NCBI RefSeq assembly: GCF_039521365.1
Contig: NZ_BAAACF010000001.1
Coordinates: forward strand, 2,046,001-2,110,000
Source of the DNA: Clostridium_AW malenominatum
Lineage (GTDB): Bacteria; Bacillota; Clostridia; Clostridiales; Clostridiaceae
Direction: 5' to 3'
DNA: 64,000 bases
Shown here: one piece after another, positions 17,553 through 26,964 of the stretch
How positions within the stretch are numbered: position 1 is the first letter of the stretch
How the letters are laid out: each line of letters begins with the position of its first letter
The notes under the pieces: generated by a model
What the model saw: the letters and a program-made list of their open reading frames with translations, nothing else
What the model was told of the DNA's origin: nothing
The model's database searches: none
Position numbers and translations under genes: made by a program

Positions 17553-17590
17553 CAAATAAAAATACCCTCAAAACTTTAGTCTGAGGGTAT
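17553..17590 (-). terminator. Terminator of the radical SAM gene
   Basis: The stem ATACCCTCA / TGAGGGTAT is perfect over 9 bp with an 11-nt loop. On the minus strand a T-rich tract follows. It lies about 140 nt after the stop codon. Confidence 0.8.
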
Positions 17591-17728
17591 ACAAAACATA
17601 CTTCAATATTTACTTAAAATCCTTAGTTTTCATTCATATTCAATTTCATTGTTTTATGTGGTATTGAATATGCACCTCTCATAGGAGTGTTTCTAGCTTT
17701 TTAAGGAAAAACAAAATGATAAGACTCT

Positions 17729-18853
17729 CTAAAAAAACATCTCTCCTGCTTTATAGCCCTCAGGCAATTCTTCTTCACTTACAAATTTGAAATTGTCATC
17801 ACGTAGTATTGGTAAAAATACTTCGTATGGCATCACAGAAAACTCACTGGTATAACTACTTGCTCCAAACCACTTGCCTTCTTTGCTACTCAAGTTCAAG
17901 TTTCTGGCAAATTTTGTGGAGTTAGAGCAATCATGAACTGCTAAATCCCAATTTTCTTCATCGGCTATTTTCATGAATTTCAGAGTTAATTCCCTGCTCC
18001 AAATTGGAGATATATAGCCATGTCTAGAAATATACATGTTTTCTCCATAATAATTGTCTATATTATTATCATTTAAATGTAATTCTGCACAATTAATAAA
18101 ATCCAGTTTTGTATCTAATATAGCTTGTTTTTTCTTAAAAAATCCTTCAAAAAACTCAGGAGTCATTGGCGTTTCAATACCTACATTTTTAATGTATTTT
18201 TTCGCTATTCCAATATTTTCAATAACTTTGTCTGAACAATTAGAGGCACCCAGGTTGAAACGTATCTCGTCAAGACCAGCTTCACCTAATGCTTTCAATG
18301 TCTCTTCTGTAGCCAAAGTACCATTTGTATATAGATGTTGGTGAATTTGAGCATTCCTAAATTTCTTTATAACAGAATAGTATTTTTCAATTTCCATGAA
18401 TGGCTCTAAATAAACGTAGGAAACACCAGTAGGTTTCTGTTGTATGGAAAGAAGTAAATCAATATCCTTCTCATAAAATTTTGTGCCTCCGATTTCCCAC
18501 ATACCTTCGCCAACTGGAGCAATATCATTTAGTTCTCCATAATTATAACAGAACTTACACTCTAAGTTACATTTGTTGGTTTTCCTAATTGCACTAAGCC
18601 CAGTTCCCAACAGACAAGAACGACATCCCTTGGCAAATTTACTTTCATTTCCTACAAAAAGAGTTCTATTCTCTAAAGTTTTCAAACCTTTAATTTCTGA
18701 CATTAACCTATCATTTCTGTGATCGATTGCCGCTTCAATTTGCGCAAAGGTAGAGTAAATGATTTCTTGTTGTTTTGTCATTGGTTCCTCGCCCTCTGGT
18801 AATATTGAAAAAAATTCAAACCATATCAATGCATCTTTTTTTGAAATTTTCAT
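17729..18853 (-). CDS. Radical SAM protein of unknown substrate
   Basis: The 374-residue protein has the radical SAM cluster motif CNLECKFC (CxxxCxxC) near residue 97, preceded by an extra Cys pair (CRSCLLGTG). A TIM-barrel pattern follows: VYLEPFMEIEKYY, HLYTNGTLATEETLKALGEAGLDEIRFNLGAS and VGIETPMTPE. No C-terminal SPASM-type Cys cluster is visible, so a peptide-modifying role is less likely. No precursor peptide, partner enzyme or transporter lies beside it. The ATG is preceded by GAGGAGG. I recognise the superfamily but not the subfamily. Confidence 0.85.
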   Translation of the reverse strand: MKISKKDALIWFEFFSILPEGEEPMTKQQEIIYSTFAQIEAAIDHRNDRLMSEIKGLKTLENRTLFVGNESKFAKGCRSCLLGTGLSAIRKTNKCNLECKFCYNYGELNDIAPVGEGMWEIGGTKFYEKDIDLLLSIQQKPTGVSYVYLEPFMEIEKYYSVIKKFRNAQIHQHLYTNGTLATEETLKALGEAGLDEIRFNLGASNCSDKVIENIGIAKKYIKNVGIETPMTPEFFEGFFKKKQAILDTKLDFINCAELHLNDNNIDNYYGENMYISRHGYISPIWSRELTLKFMKIADEENWDLAVHDCSNSTKFARNLNLSSKEGKWFGASSYTSEFSVMPYEVFLPILRDDNFKFVSEEELPEGYKAGEMFF

Positions 18854-19007
18854 AACATGTCCTCCTCTAATTAATCGTCCTGAAGATTCAACTTAAATCT
18901 TCTTGCTGTACTTTTTATCATATTCTTCTAAATACAAAGGCACTCCACGTGTTTCCTTTTGGGATATATTACTCAGAGCACTTTGCTCTATTTATATATA
19001 CACACAA

Positions 19008-19048
19008 ATGAAAACCCTCGAATGTGTGTACATGCACCCAAGGGCTTC
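19008..19048 (-). terminator. Imperfect terminator downstream of telA
   Basis: On the minus strand AAGCCCT pairs with AGGGTTT through one G-T wobble, with an inner GTG/CAC pair, and TTTTC follows. It lies about 80 nt after the TelA stop. Confidence 0.45.
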
Positions 19049-19127
19049 AAATAATTGATATTACTAACTTTTAACTATATGTGTTTTCTTTCGAGCCTTA
19101 CTACAGTTTCAACAAGCGGAGTTTTCA

Positions 19128-20276
19128 TCAACCTCTCATTTCTAAAAGTTTAGTTCTCAATTCTTCCTCAATTCTATTCAACTCAATCTCTGCTTCCTTC
19201 CTCTTCTGATGACCTTCTGTTTGAATACGCATAACTTCATCAAGGGTCTTTATTAATGACTCATTGGTAATACGAAGTGTCTCAATGTCCACAATTCCTC
19301 GTTCTGATTCCTTTGCTGTTTCAATAGTTGCCATTTTAAGTGTTTCAGCATTTTTCCTTAATAACTTATTGGTCATATCCGTTACTTCCCTTTGAGCTTT
19401 TGCAGCCTGACCTGAATGGGTAACTCCCAAGGCTAGAACCATCTGACTTTTCCATAGTGGAATTGTGTTTACAATAGTGGACTGAATTTTTTCAGCCATT
19501 ATGGTATCATTGCCTTGAACCAAACGAATCTGTGGTGCCATTTGGATTGATATTATTCGAGTTAATTCTAAATCATGAATTTTTTTCTCAAAACGGTTGC
19601 AAATAGCAGTCAAATCATTAACAGCCTGGGCATCCTCTGGCAAACCACTGGCAGCAGACTTATTTATCAATGCAGGCAATTCTTCAGCATGAACCTTAGC
19701 CAGCTTCTTTTTACCTGCTAGAATATACATGGAGAGTTCTTTATAATAGGTCTTATTAAGTTCATACATTTTATCAAGCATTGCTATATCTTTCATCAAC
19801 TGTATCTGATTACTTTCCAATGCCTCACAGATTTTATTTATATTAACTTCTGCTTTATCGTATTTTGCTTTCATTGCCGTAAGTTTGTTAGATGATTTCT
19901 TAAAGAACCCAAAAAATCCTTTCTCTTCTTCTTCTACATCAAAACTTTTCAGTTCCGTTACCACACCAGAAAGCATATCACCAATTTCGCCCAAATCTTT
20001 TGTTTTAACATTATTTAATGCTGTCTCAGAAAAGTCCGCTATTTTCTTTTGAGCTCCTACCCCATATTGGAGAATCTGATTGGATTTATTTAAATCAATC
20101 TGATTTGCAAAATCCTCCACCATCTTTTTCTCTTCAGGCGAAAGTATACTTTCATCAAATACTGGCTTTTGACTATGAATATCTTCCTTATTTAGTATGC
20201 CTTTTCCTTGTTCTTCTTGAGTTGATGTATCATCACTAAAAGGATCAAAAGTTAGTGTTGGTAATTCATTATTCAT
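19128..20276 (-). CDS. TelA/KlaA-family protein (toxic anion resistance family)
   Basis: The 382-residue, highly helical cytoplasmic protein has an acidic N-terminal 40 residues, then the family core: EEKKMVEDFANQIDL, VGAQKKIADFSETALNNVKTKDLGEIGDML, KGFFGFF near residue 120, and IPLWKSQMVLALGVTHSGQAAKAQREVTDMTNKLLRKNAE near 290. This is the TelA/YceH family, first linked to tellurite resistance but more widely connected with envelope stress. It pairs with XpaC here as it does in bacilli, 18 bp after that gene. The start has GGAGGG. Confidence 0.9.
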   Translation of the reverse strand: MNNELPTLTFDPFSDDTSTQEEQGKGILNKEDIHSQKPVFDESILSPEEKKMVEDFANQIDLNKSNQILQYGVGAQKKIADFSETALNNVKTKDLGEIGDMLSGVVTELKSFDVEEEEKGFFGFFKKSSNKLTAMKAKYDKAEVNINKICEALESNQIQLMKDIAMLDKMYELNKTYYKELSMYILAGKKKLAKVHAEELPALINKSAASGLPEDAQAVNDLTAICNRFEKKIHDLELTRIISIQMAPQIRLVQGNDTIMAEKIQSTIVNTIPLWKSQMVLALGVTHSGQAAKAQREVTDMTNKLLRKNAETLKMATIETAKESERGIVDIETLRITNESLIKTLDEVMRIQTEGHQKRKEAEIELNRIEEELRTKLLEMRG

Positions 20277-20294
20277 TTTCTGCCCTCCATAGTT

Positions 20295-21668
20295 TTATTT
20301 TTTTACTCTCATACTCTTCTCTGTTAACCCTTCTTGGGCAAACATAGTTTCTAATACAGATATATCCGTTGATATATCCATTGCTTCATCCTCAAACAAA
20401 CCATCTAATAAATTTTCAAAGGCAAGATTAATGGTGTCCATTGTTTCCTCTATCTCTTTCTTTGCATTAGAGATATTCTCTCCTTGTACAGTCTGATAAT
20501 CTAATCTCCTATAAGCATCCACCAGTTTTAATGTTGTTGGCAGGAAATATTCCGTAAATTTCTTTATCTCAGTAAACTTTTCTGGGTGAACTTCCACATA
20601 ATCAAAAATTTTTCCTGTTACTTCTTCTAATCTATCTAATTTGCGTGATATCTCCTCACCTGGAATTGCGATATTTGCATCTTTAATTTCCAAGACGAAT
20701 TTTCTTCCTTCATCAATGGCTTTTTTAATTTCTGGTTTCAGCTCATGATTTTCACTATTTTTTTCTTCCTGTGTGAAATCCTGCTGCGTCCTCTGATGCT
20801 TCTGCTTTTCCTGCTCTTCTAAATTCTTCATTTTCATATTTTCCTGCAACTTAAGATATAATCCATAGCATTCGTTGTTTAACATAAAACATGTATTTTT
20901 ATCATCAATATGTCCTTCTGGAAACATGCCAATGGAAATCATATTTTGTAGGTCTTTCACCGTAGATTTATCGCTTAGGCCTGTTACTGAAGAAAAATCC
21001 TTAATCAAACAATAGTCACGGTTATGCATCTGTGCTATATACCTTTGAAATCTCTTTAATCTTTTACGAATTCGGCTTCCATTCATACATGAAATTATAC
21101 TTACAATAAAAAAAGGTATCAGCCCTATAGCAATGGTATGAAATATTGCCTTACCTCCAAGCAAATATCCTAATACTGTTAATACAGTTATTCCTATTCC
21201 AAATGCAGTGCTTCCTATGATTCCAAATACAGTAAACAATGTTCCTGACACCTGTCCTACTGGAACTGTAAACTTAGTTGGCTTTAAAGCTGCTTTGTCC
21301 TGTCTGTAAGAATTATTGTAATTACTCATGGTATTATAGTTATCTTTTTGTTGTTTTGGTTTTTCTTCCTCAAATGTCTGCGAATTTTTTCCATATCTCT
21401 GCTGATAATCATTAGTATTACCAGTCTGACTATTCCAAGTTTGACTATCCCAAGTCTGACTGCTCCATGTTTGGCTGTTCCATGTTTGATTGTTCCAATT
21501 ACGACGATTCTCTCGCTTCCAATCAATTGAACTTCTAACCTCATCAAGCGCACCTTTAACAACATTCTCAATATCTCGATTTAATCTTTTAAAATCCCCA
21601 TTGTTCAAAGCATCCTGAACTATATTTTTAATCTCATCACCTAAATTATATTTACCCCACTTATTCAT
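20295..21668 (-). CDS. XpaC-family membrane protein (5-bromo-4-chloroindolyl phosphate hydrolysis family)
   Basis: The 457-residue protein starts MNKWGKYNLGDEIKNIVQDAL at the ATG behind GGGAGG; an upstream ATG would add 22 residues without a ribosome site. After an amphipathic N-terminus comes a low-complexity QTWxS repeat (about residues 57-84), then two or three membrane segments (about 155-215), then a soluble helical domain (RIRKRLKRFQRYIAQMHNRDYCLI, LYLKLQENMK) and a long acidic tail. The core matches XpaC proteins, which accompany TelA in Gram-positive bacteria. No phosphatase motif is visible, so the family name should not be taken as activity. It forms an operon with telA. Confidence 0.85.
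   Translation of the reverse strand: MNKWGKYNLGDEIKNIVQDALNNGDFKRLNRDIENVVKGALDEVRSSIDWKRENRRNWNNQTWNSQTWSSQTWDSQTWNSQTGNTNDYQQRYGKNSQTFEEEKPKQQKDNYNTMSNYNNSYRQDKAALKPTKFTVPVGQVSGTLFTVFGIIGSTAFGIGITVLTVLGYLLGGKAIFHTIAIGLIPFFIVSIISCMNGSRIRKRLKRFQRYIAQMHNRDYCLIKDFSSVTGLSDKSTVKDLQNMISIGMFPEGHIDDKNTCFMLNNECYGLYLKLQENMKMKNLEEQEKQKHQRTQQDFTQEEKNSENHELKPEIKKAIDEGRKFVLEIKDANIAIPGEEISRKLDRLEEVTGKIFDYVEVHPEKFTEIKKFTEYFLPTTLKLVDAYRRLDYQTVQGENISNAKKEIEETMDTINLAFENLLDGLFEDEAMDISTDISVLETMFAQEGLTEKSMRVKK
21420..21494 (-). repeat. 15-bp tandem repeats coding QTW(N/S/D)S in xpaC
   Basis: Five imperfect 15-bp units encode NNQTW, NSQTW, SSQTW, DSQTW and NSQTG in succession. The units differ at a few bases, mostly in the first codon. 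Such a tract can gain or lose units by slippage without shifting the frame. Confidence 0.85.
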
Positions 21669-22054
21669 TTCCGCCTCCCAACGATTAACTTTAGAACATG
21701 TCTTTCTCAATAACACCAAATCTATTTTCATCATTTTTTAAATCATATCATATCTTATTTTCTAAATCAATTCATTGCAATAATTTACAATAAACTATCA
21801 TAAGTTCACATTCATCCTTTATATTATATTATATTATATTCCTCTATTCATTGCATTATTTCTAATACTAGTATCTCATTAACTCTCCCTTGATCTTATC
21901 TTCCTTCTCCTTTAAATCTAGTTTTAGGCATGGAAAAAGAGCTGAGATTTTGCTCTCAGCTCTGGGATTTTATTCGATTGGGTTGAATTCCGACCAAGAT
22001 GGCGGTTTCGTCAAGGTTTGGTGGGAATCAGTATGGTTTAGTTGATGGCTATAG
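21669..22054. other. Intergenic region upstream of xpaC
   Basis: It holds an AT-rich tract with repeated TATAT units (about 21820-21840) and a terminator at 21936-21964. A short GC-richer piece (21975-22030) shows no feature I can name. Confidence 0.5.
21932..21964 (-). terminator. Terminator of the rRNA methyltransferase operon
   Basis: The stem AGAGCTGAG / CTCAGCTCT is perfect over 9 bp. On the minus strand it is followed by TTTTTCC. It lies about 90 nt after the methyltransferase stop. Confidence 0.85.
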
Positions 22055-23407
22055 TTACATCTTCAACAAGACTACAACTTCTGTATGCGGGGTGTGCGGG
22101 AACATATCTTTAACCTTAACCTGCTCCACTTTATATCCTGCTGCAGCTAAAGCCTTTAAGTCTTCTACTAAGGTTTTTGGGTTACAGGATACATATACAA
22201 TTTGTGGCGCATCAAACTTGATTACGTAATCTAATGCCACAGGGTGTACCCCTGGTCTTGGTGGGTCTAGGATTATTAAATCTGGCTTTTCAGTTAAATT
22301 TCCTATTACCTTAGCCACATCTCCTGCTATGAACTCACAGTTATTAAGTTCATTAAGTTTTGCATTTTCTCTTGCTGAAATAACAGCTTCTTCTATAAGT
22401 TCTACTCCCACAACTTTTTTTGCTTCAGGAGCAACTATTTGGCCGATGGTTCCCGTTCCGCAGTATAAGTCAAAAACCACTTTATCCTTTGATTCACCAA
22501 GGAATTCTCTTACTATACTATAAAGCTTTTCTGCTCCCTTGGAGTTGGTTTGAAAAAATGAAAAAGGAGTTATTTTAAACTTTAATCCTAATAGCTCTTC
22601 TATAATGTAATCTTTGCCGTAAAGTATTTCTACTTTATCTCCTTGAACCACATCTGAAAAAGAATTATTTATTGTATGTATTATACCAACTAGCTTTCCT
22701 TTGTAATCAATGTCCTTAATTAACTTTACCCATTCCTCTAAATCAAAATCCAATTGAGAAGTGGTAACTAGATTAATTAATACCTCACCTGTATTTGCAG
22801 CTTTTCTTATAACTAGGTTTCTAAGATACCCTTCCCTACTCATTATTCTATAGTAAGGTAAGTTCTTTTCTATAAAATAATCTAGGGTAACTTTTAAAGC
22901 CCTTCGAAAATCCTCATCAACAATTTGGCAACAGTCTGCAGTAATTATGCCGAAACTTTTACCTTTAGCATGCATACCTAAAGTTAGCTCTCCGCCCTTT
23001 TCCATGTCACCAAAGGAAAATTCCATTTTATTTCTATACTCAAACTCCTCAGGACTGCCTTCTATTCCTAAATATTCAAAGCCTTTTATGTCGCCCTCTT
23101 CAAAAAGCTTTAACACTTGCTCTTCTTTTAATTTCAACTGCATATCATAAGGTACGTCTTGATGAGCACAGCCACCGCACTCTCCAAAGATAGGACACTT
23201 AGCCTGAGTCTTGTAGGGAACATCTTCCATAACTTTTATTAATTTCCCTTCTGCATAGTCTTTTCTCTTTTTTGATATTCTAGCTAATACCTTTTGACCT
23301 GGTAGAGCACCTTTAACATAGACTTTTAATCCTTCATATTCACTAATTCCCGTGGATGGAAATTCTGTATCTTTTACTATTAATTCGTATTCTTTACCTT
23401 TCCTCAT
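22055..23407 (-). CDS. rlmCD: 23S rRNA m5U methyltransferase, RlmCD/TrmA family
   Basis: The 450-residue enzyme has an N-terminal TRAM domain (about residues 5-60), a 4Fe-4S motif CPIFGECGGC (C71, C77, C80) with the fourth Cys probably in ITADCCQIVDED near 158, a SAM-binding loop FDLYCGTGTIGQ near 315, IILDPPRPGVHP, and the catalytic nucleophile in YVSCNPKTL near 407. It methylates uridine C5 in 23S rRNA. In Firmicutes one enzyme usually treats two sites, and the specificity here is inferred from that. It is followed by a terminator and preceded by a small membrane-protein gene with which it may be co-transcribed. Confidence 0.92.
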   Translation of the reverse strand: MRKGKEYELIVKDTEFPSTGISEYEGLKVYVKGALPGQKVLARISKKRKDYAEGKLIKVMEDVPYKTQAKCPIFGECGGCAHQDVPYDMQLKLKEEQVLKLFEEGDIKGFEYLGIEGSPEEFEYRNKMEFSFGDMEKGGELTLGMHAKGKSFGIITADCCQIVDEDFRRALKVTLDYFIEKNLPYYRIMSREGYLRNLVIRKAANTGEVLINLVTTSQLDFDLEEWVKLIKDIDYKGKLVGIIHTINNSFSDVVQGDKVEILYGKDYIIEELLGLKFKITPFSFFQTNSKGAEKLYSIVREFLGESKDKVVFDLYCGTGTIGQIVAPEAKKVVGVELIEEAVISARENAKLNELNNCEFIAGDVAKVIGNLTEKPDLIILDPPRPGVHPVALDYVIKFDAPQIVYVSCNPKTLVEDLKALAAAGYKVEQVKVKDMFPHTPHTEVVVLLKM

Positions 23408-23436
23408 GCTTCCGTATCCTCACCTTTAACTTTTTA

Positions 23437-23727
23437 CTATTTTGTATTCTTTTTAAATACTGGGTAAATTATTGTTACTACTACATATATAATTAATACT
23501 CCTGTAATCATGTATTCTTTAATGAATTTGTAGCCTAAAACTCTTAATATTATCATATCAAAAATAAAATATGCTATTACTGCAATGGCTGCCATTATTG
23601 CAACATTTATTAAATTTGAAATAAATAAGTTAGGCTCCTTTGATACTACTGTTGTTTCTATATTATTTTCTTCTAAATTATTTTCTGGTTCTATTTTCTC
23701 TTCTAATTCCATTTTTTCCTCACTCAT
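23437..23727 (-). CDS. Small membrane protein of unknown function
   Basis: This 96-residue protein starts MSEEKMELEEKIEPE behind GGAGTG 8 nt upstream. An acidic N-terminal tail of about 40 residues is followed by two hydrophobic segments (NLINVAIMAAIAVIAYFIFDMII and YMITGVLIIYVVVTIIYPVF) and a short basic end. It lies 29 bp upstream of the rRNA methyltransferase gene on the same strand. I do not recognise a family. Confidence 0.7.
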   Translation of the reverse strand: MSEEKMELEEKIEPENNLEENNIETTVVSKEPNLFISNLINVAIMAAIAVIAYFIFDMIILRVLGYKFIKEYMITGVLIIYVVVTIIYPVFKKNTK

Positions 23728-23930
23728 CTGTAACACTCCAATCTATTTTCCGAAATTTTAATACAACTACTATTATGCAATAGTATGATAATAATGTAAA
23801 TACTGAAAGGTTGACTAATTTATGAATAAATTATAAAATAATATTCGTGCAAAAAATCCTGCAATTGTGTTTCCACTTTATTTACAAATTATTCTCTTGC
23901 ACTTAATATTTTGAAATTATAATAATTTAT

Positions 23931-23995
23931 TAGTTAATAGTTTTTTAGTTAGTTAGCTTGCTAGTTGAATCACTAAAAATCTAAAACACTAATTA
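23931..23995. repeat. TTTAGT-type dispersed element, copy D (no hairpin)
   Basis: The left part (TTAGTTAATAGTTTTTTAG, TTAGTTAG) matches the left arm of copy B at 60410, and the right part (CACTAAAAATCTAAAACACT) matches the right arms of the other copies. The central terminator hairpin is missing and replaced by about 10 nt. It ends just before the ribosome site of the LTA-synthase-like gene. Confidence 0.65.
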
Positions 23996-24005
23996 GGAGG
24001 TTACA

Positions 24006-25823
24006 ATGGTATTAATAGATTTAATAACCTTTATATTTTCTGTAACAATTAAATTACTTTTATTTGGAAGAGAAATAGAAAAGGGCTATTTTACATATAA
24101 AGCTATATTTATTCCAATTCTATCTTCAGTTTTATTATTAGCTAGTATTGGATTTTTATTTAACAAAAGACGCAGAGTTAAGCTTTATACTTTATTTAAT
24201 CTAATTATTTCTCTATTTATAGTGGTAGATATAAATTATTTTAGATATTTTAAAGATGTTATGTCTCTGCCTGTATTGTTAAATGGCTTTCAGCTAGGTG
24301 CTGTAAAAAGCAGTGTGGGAAGTCTGGTTAAAGGAACGGATTTTCTTTACTTTTTAGATATTGTTATATTTGTAATTGCTAGTAATTTAAAAAACTTTGA
24401 ATATAAGAATACTATAAAATTTAAATATAGAGCTTGGGTTTCTTCTGTATTAATATTAATGGGGATCACTCTTAATGGAATTAGTATATATAAGTTATCT
24501 GTTGAGCAACCAAGGCTACTTAGCACTATGTTCAACAAGGTATATATTGCTAAAACTTTAGGTGGACTTAATTACCACCTCCTCGATAGCTATAATTCCA
24601 TGACTAGTTATATAAGCAAGAATGTTCCTATTTCCCAGGAAACAAAAGACGAAGTAAAGAGCTTTTTAATTACTAACTCTGAAAGTTCATCTGAGAAATT
24701 AAAGGGCATAGGAGAAGGTAAAAATCTTATAACTATTCAAGTAGAAGCTCTTCAAAGCTTTGTTATAAATAAAAGTATTAACGGAAAAGAAATTACTCCT
24801 AATTTAAATAAATTGATTAAAAAAAGTGCTTATTTTAACAATTATTTTTATCAAACAGCTTCTGGGGGTACTTCTGATGCGGAATTTTTATCAACTAATT
24901 CCCTTTACCCTACCCCTGCTGGTTCTGTAACATATTTATACACGGGCAATACTTTTAATGCGTTGCCAGAAGCTTTAGTAAATAAAGGATATGCTACTGC
25001 TGCTTTTCATGGCTTTAGAGAAAGCTTTTGGAATAGAAATCTTATGTATCCTAAATATGGCTTTCAACAATTCCATGGAGAAAAAGACTATAATATTGAT
25101 GAAATAATAGGACTAGGCTTAAGCGACAAATCATTTTTCAATCAAAGTCTCCAAAAGCTTGATAATTTATCTAAGCCATATTATTCATCTTTTGTAACCT
25201 TAAGCAGTCACTTTCCTTATGATGGCGCTGAAAAATATGGTGATTTTCCAGTGGGAGATTTTGAAGGAACTCTTCTTGGAAACTATTTTAAAGCTATTCA
25301 CTATACAGATAAAGAAATTGGTAAGTTTATAAACGAGTTAGAAAAGAGAGGTCAACTAGAGGATTCTGTTTTAGTTATTTACGGAGACCATTATGGTATT
25401 CCTAAAGAAAATAAGAATGAAGTTGCAAAATTCTTAGGAGTAGACGATTTTGATGAATTAGGTTGGGCTGAATTAGGTAAAGTTCCTTTATTAATACATT
25501 TTCCTCAAGATAATCATAAAGGAGTTTATGAGATTTATGGAGGACAAATAGACCTTTATCCAACCTTAGCTAATATATTTAATCTTCCTATACAAAACAT
25601 GATGGGAAGGGATTTATTTAACTCTAAAGAAGGAAATGTTATTTTTAGAAATGGCTCCTTTGCTAATGGAAAATATTTTTACTTATCTAGTGAAAACAGT
25701 TTCTATGAAATATCAACTGGTAAGAAAATTTTAGAAAATGATGAGCTTTTAAATCTAAAGGCAAATGCAGTAAATCAATTAGAGTATTCAGACTTGATAT
25801 TAAAATACGATCTATTAAAATAA
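24006..25823 (+). CDS. LTA synthase-family sulfatase (lipoteichoic acid / glycerol-phosphate transferase type)
   Basis: The 605-residue protein has four or five N-terminal membrane helices (residues 1-160) and an extracellular sulfatase-fold domain. The catalytic Thr is in SGGTSDAEF (T289), and metal-ligand regions are seen in FHGFRESFWNR, SSHFPYDG and VIYGDHYGIP. LtaS enzymes take glycerol-phosphate from phosphatidylglycerol and polymerise it on the outer face of the membrane. Some relatives only prime the chain or decorate other polymers. The start follows TTAGGAGG. It ends in a terminator shared with the convergent permease gene. Confidence 0.88.
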   Translation: MVLIDLITFIFSVTIKLLLFGREIEKGYFTYKAIFIPILSSVLLLASIGFLFNKRRRVKLYTLFNLIISLFIVVDINYFRYFKDVMSLPVLLNGFQLGAVKSSVGSLVKGTDFLYFLDIVIFVIASNLKNFEYKNTIKFKYRAWVSSVLILMGITLNGISIYKLSVEQPRLLSTMFNKVYIAKTLGGLNYHLLDSYNSMTSYISKNVPISQETKDEVKSFLITNSESSSEKLKGIGEGKNLITIQVEALQSFVINKSINGKEITPNLNKLIKKSAYFNNYFYQTASGGTSDAEFLSTNSLYPTPAGSVTYLYTGNTFNALPEALVNKGYATAAFHGFRESFWNRNLMYPKYGFQQFHGEKDYNIDEIIGLGLSDKSFFNQSLQKLDNLSKPYYSSFVTLSSHFPYDGAEKYGDFPVGDFEGTLLGNYFKAIHYTDKEIGKFINELEKRGQLEDSVLVIYGDHYGIPKENKNEVAKFLGVDDFDELGWAELGKVPLLIHFPQDNHKGVYEIYGGQIDLYPTLANIFNLPIQNMMGRDLFNSKEGNVIFRNGSFANGKYFYLSSENSFYEISTGKKILENDELLNLKANAVNQLEYSDLILKYDLLK

Positions 25824-25855
25824 AGGGAATTTAGCATTGCTAAATTCCCTTTTTA
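25822..25855. terminator. Bidirectional terminator between convergent genes
   Basis: AAGGGAATTTAGCA and TGCTAAATTCCCTT form a 14-bp perfect stem followed by TTTTT on the plus strand. It serves the LTA-synthase-like gene and probably the convergent TSUP gene. Confidence 0.9.
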
Positions 25856-25856
25856 A

Positions 25857-26633
25857 CTATTTAAGTAACATTTCATAAAGCATTTTGCCTGCAACTCCTA
25901 AGGACATGGTGACAAAAATAGGCTTTATAAATTTTGCTCCTTGCTTTAATGCAAGCTTTGTCCCAGTTCGTGCTCCGATAATCATAAATATTGACATTGG
26001 TATTCCCATAAGATAATAAATTTTTCCCCTAATTGCAAATAACACAAGTGATGTAACATTGCTCATTAAGTTCATAGCCTTAGCATTTCCACTGGCTCTA
26101 ACAAAATCAAAACCATAAATCTTTATAAGTCCGAAAATTAAAAATGATCCAACCCCTGGGCCAAAAAAACCATCGTAAAATCCCATAGCAAAAGCGAAAA
26201 TACTCCCTATTATCAGTGTTTTTTTAGTAGTCCCTTGAAAATTATCCTCTAATCCTACTGTTTTGGAGAAAAAACTATAAATACCAACTCCTATAAGTAA
26301 TGCTAAAACTATTGGCTTTAATACACTTGAATCAAGTATTAGCACTGTTGAAACTCCAGTTGCTGCTCCAAATAAGGTGAATGGAAGTAATCTTTTTAAA
26401 AGGTCCTTGTCCACTTTTCCTGATTGAGCAAACTTTGCTGTACTTACTACTGAACCACAGCTAGCTGAAAATTTATTTGTTCCTAATGTAAAATGTGGTG
26501 GAAAACCAACTAAAAAATAAGCTGGCATACTTATAAGTCCGCCACCCCCTGCTATTGCATCTACAAAAGCAGATAAAAATCCTGCTGCACATAAGAAAAT
26601 TATTTTATAAACTATATGAACCTCGGCTAACAC
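25857..26633 (-). CDS. TauE/SafE (TSUP) family permease
   Basis: The 258-residue membrane protein has about eight hydrophobic segments. The two half-repeats show the family signature: GFLSAFVDAIAGGGGLISMPAYF near residue 17 and AFAMGFYDGFFGPGVGSFLIFG near 140. TSUP carriers move sulfite, sulfoacetate, organosulfur compounds or related anions; the substrate is unknown here. It starts at a GTG behind AGGAGGGG and stands alone. Confidence 0.88.
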   Translation of the reverse strand: MLAEVHIVYKIIFLCAAGFLSAFVDAIAGGGGLISMPAYFLVGFPPHFTLGTNKFSASCGSVVSTAKFAQSGKVDKDLLKRLLPFTLFGAATGVSTVLILDSSVLKPIVLALLIGVGIYSFFSKTVGLEDNFQGTTKKTLIIGSIFAFAMGFYDGFFGPGVGSFLIFGLIKIYGFDFVRASGNAKAMNLMSNVTSLVLFAIRGKIYYLMGIPMSIFMIIGARTGTKLALKQGAKFIKPIFVTMSLGVAGKMLYEMLLK

Positions 26634-26964
26634 TAAAACCCCTCCTATAGAAAAATTTATATAGCAGCATAATTATACCACTATATTGCTATTGTTTATA
26701 TATATTTTTCTAAATATTAAATAAAATTCAAGAATTCAATATTTATTTGGAATTATTTTCAAATAAATATCTTGTTTACAAAATTATCTTTCAAAAAATT
26801 AAAGCCAATTTCCCCTTGTTAAGGGAAAACCGGCTTTATCACATTTTTATATACAAAGTTTATATGCTTCATATTTGTATACCAATATAATAAACGGTAA
26901 ATATTAAATTAACTGTTATTGCAAGAATATTCTATCAAGTCTATGGTAATTTGTCAATGCAAAC
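26634..26964. other. Intergenic region between pepV and the TSUP gene
   Basis: It contains the pepV terminator (26801-26837). Near 26660-26695 imperfect ATAGCA/TGCTAT arms could be a leader hairpin of the TSUP gene. The rest is AT-rich and empty. Confidence 0.45.
26799..26838 (-). terminator. Terminator of pepV
   Basis: On the minus strand AAAGCCGGTTTTCCCTT pairs with AAGGGGAAATTGGCTTT, with small internal mismatches, and AATTTTTT follows. Confidence 0.8.

Larger units (their letters stand above)
17335..17728. other. Intergenic region: importer promoter, cre site, terminator
   Basis: It contains the importer promoter with a cre-like site, and the terminator of the radical SAM gene. The part from 17591 to 17728 is AT-rich and I see no feature in it. 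Confidence 0.6.

Noticed and set aside
18975..18993. AGAGCA/TGCTCT hairpin as a terminator
   Set aside because: The stem is only 6 bp, no T run follows on either strand, and it is not near a gene end that lacks a terminator.
23931..23995. A regulatory leader specific to the LTA-synthase-like gene
   Set aside because: The repeats there match the dispersed element found elsewhere in the window, so gene-specific control need not be invoked.
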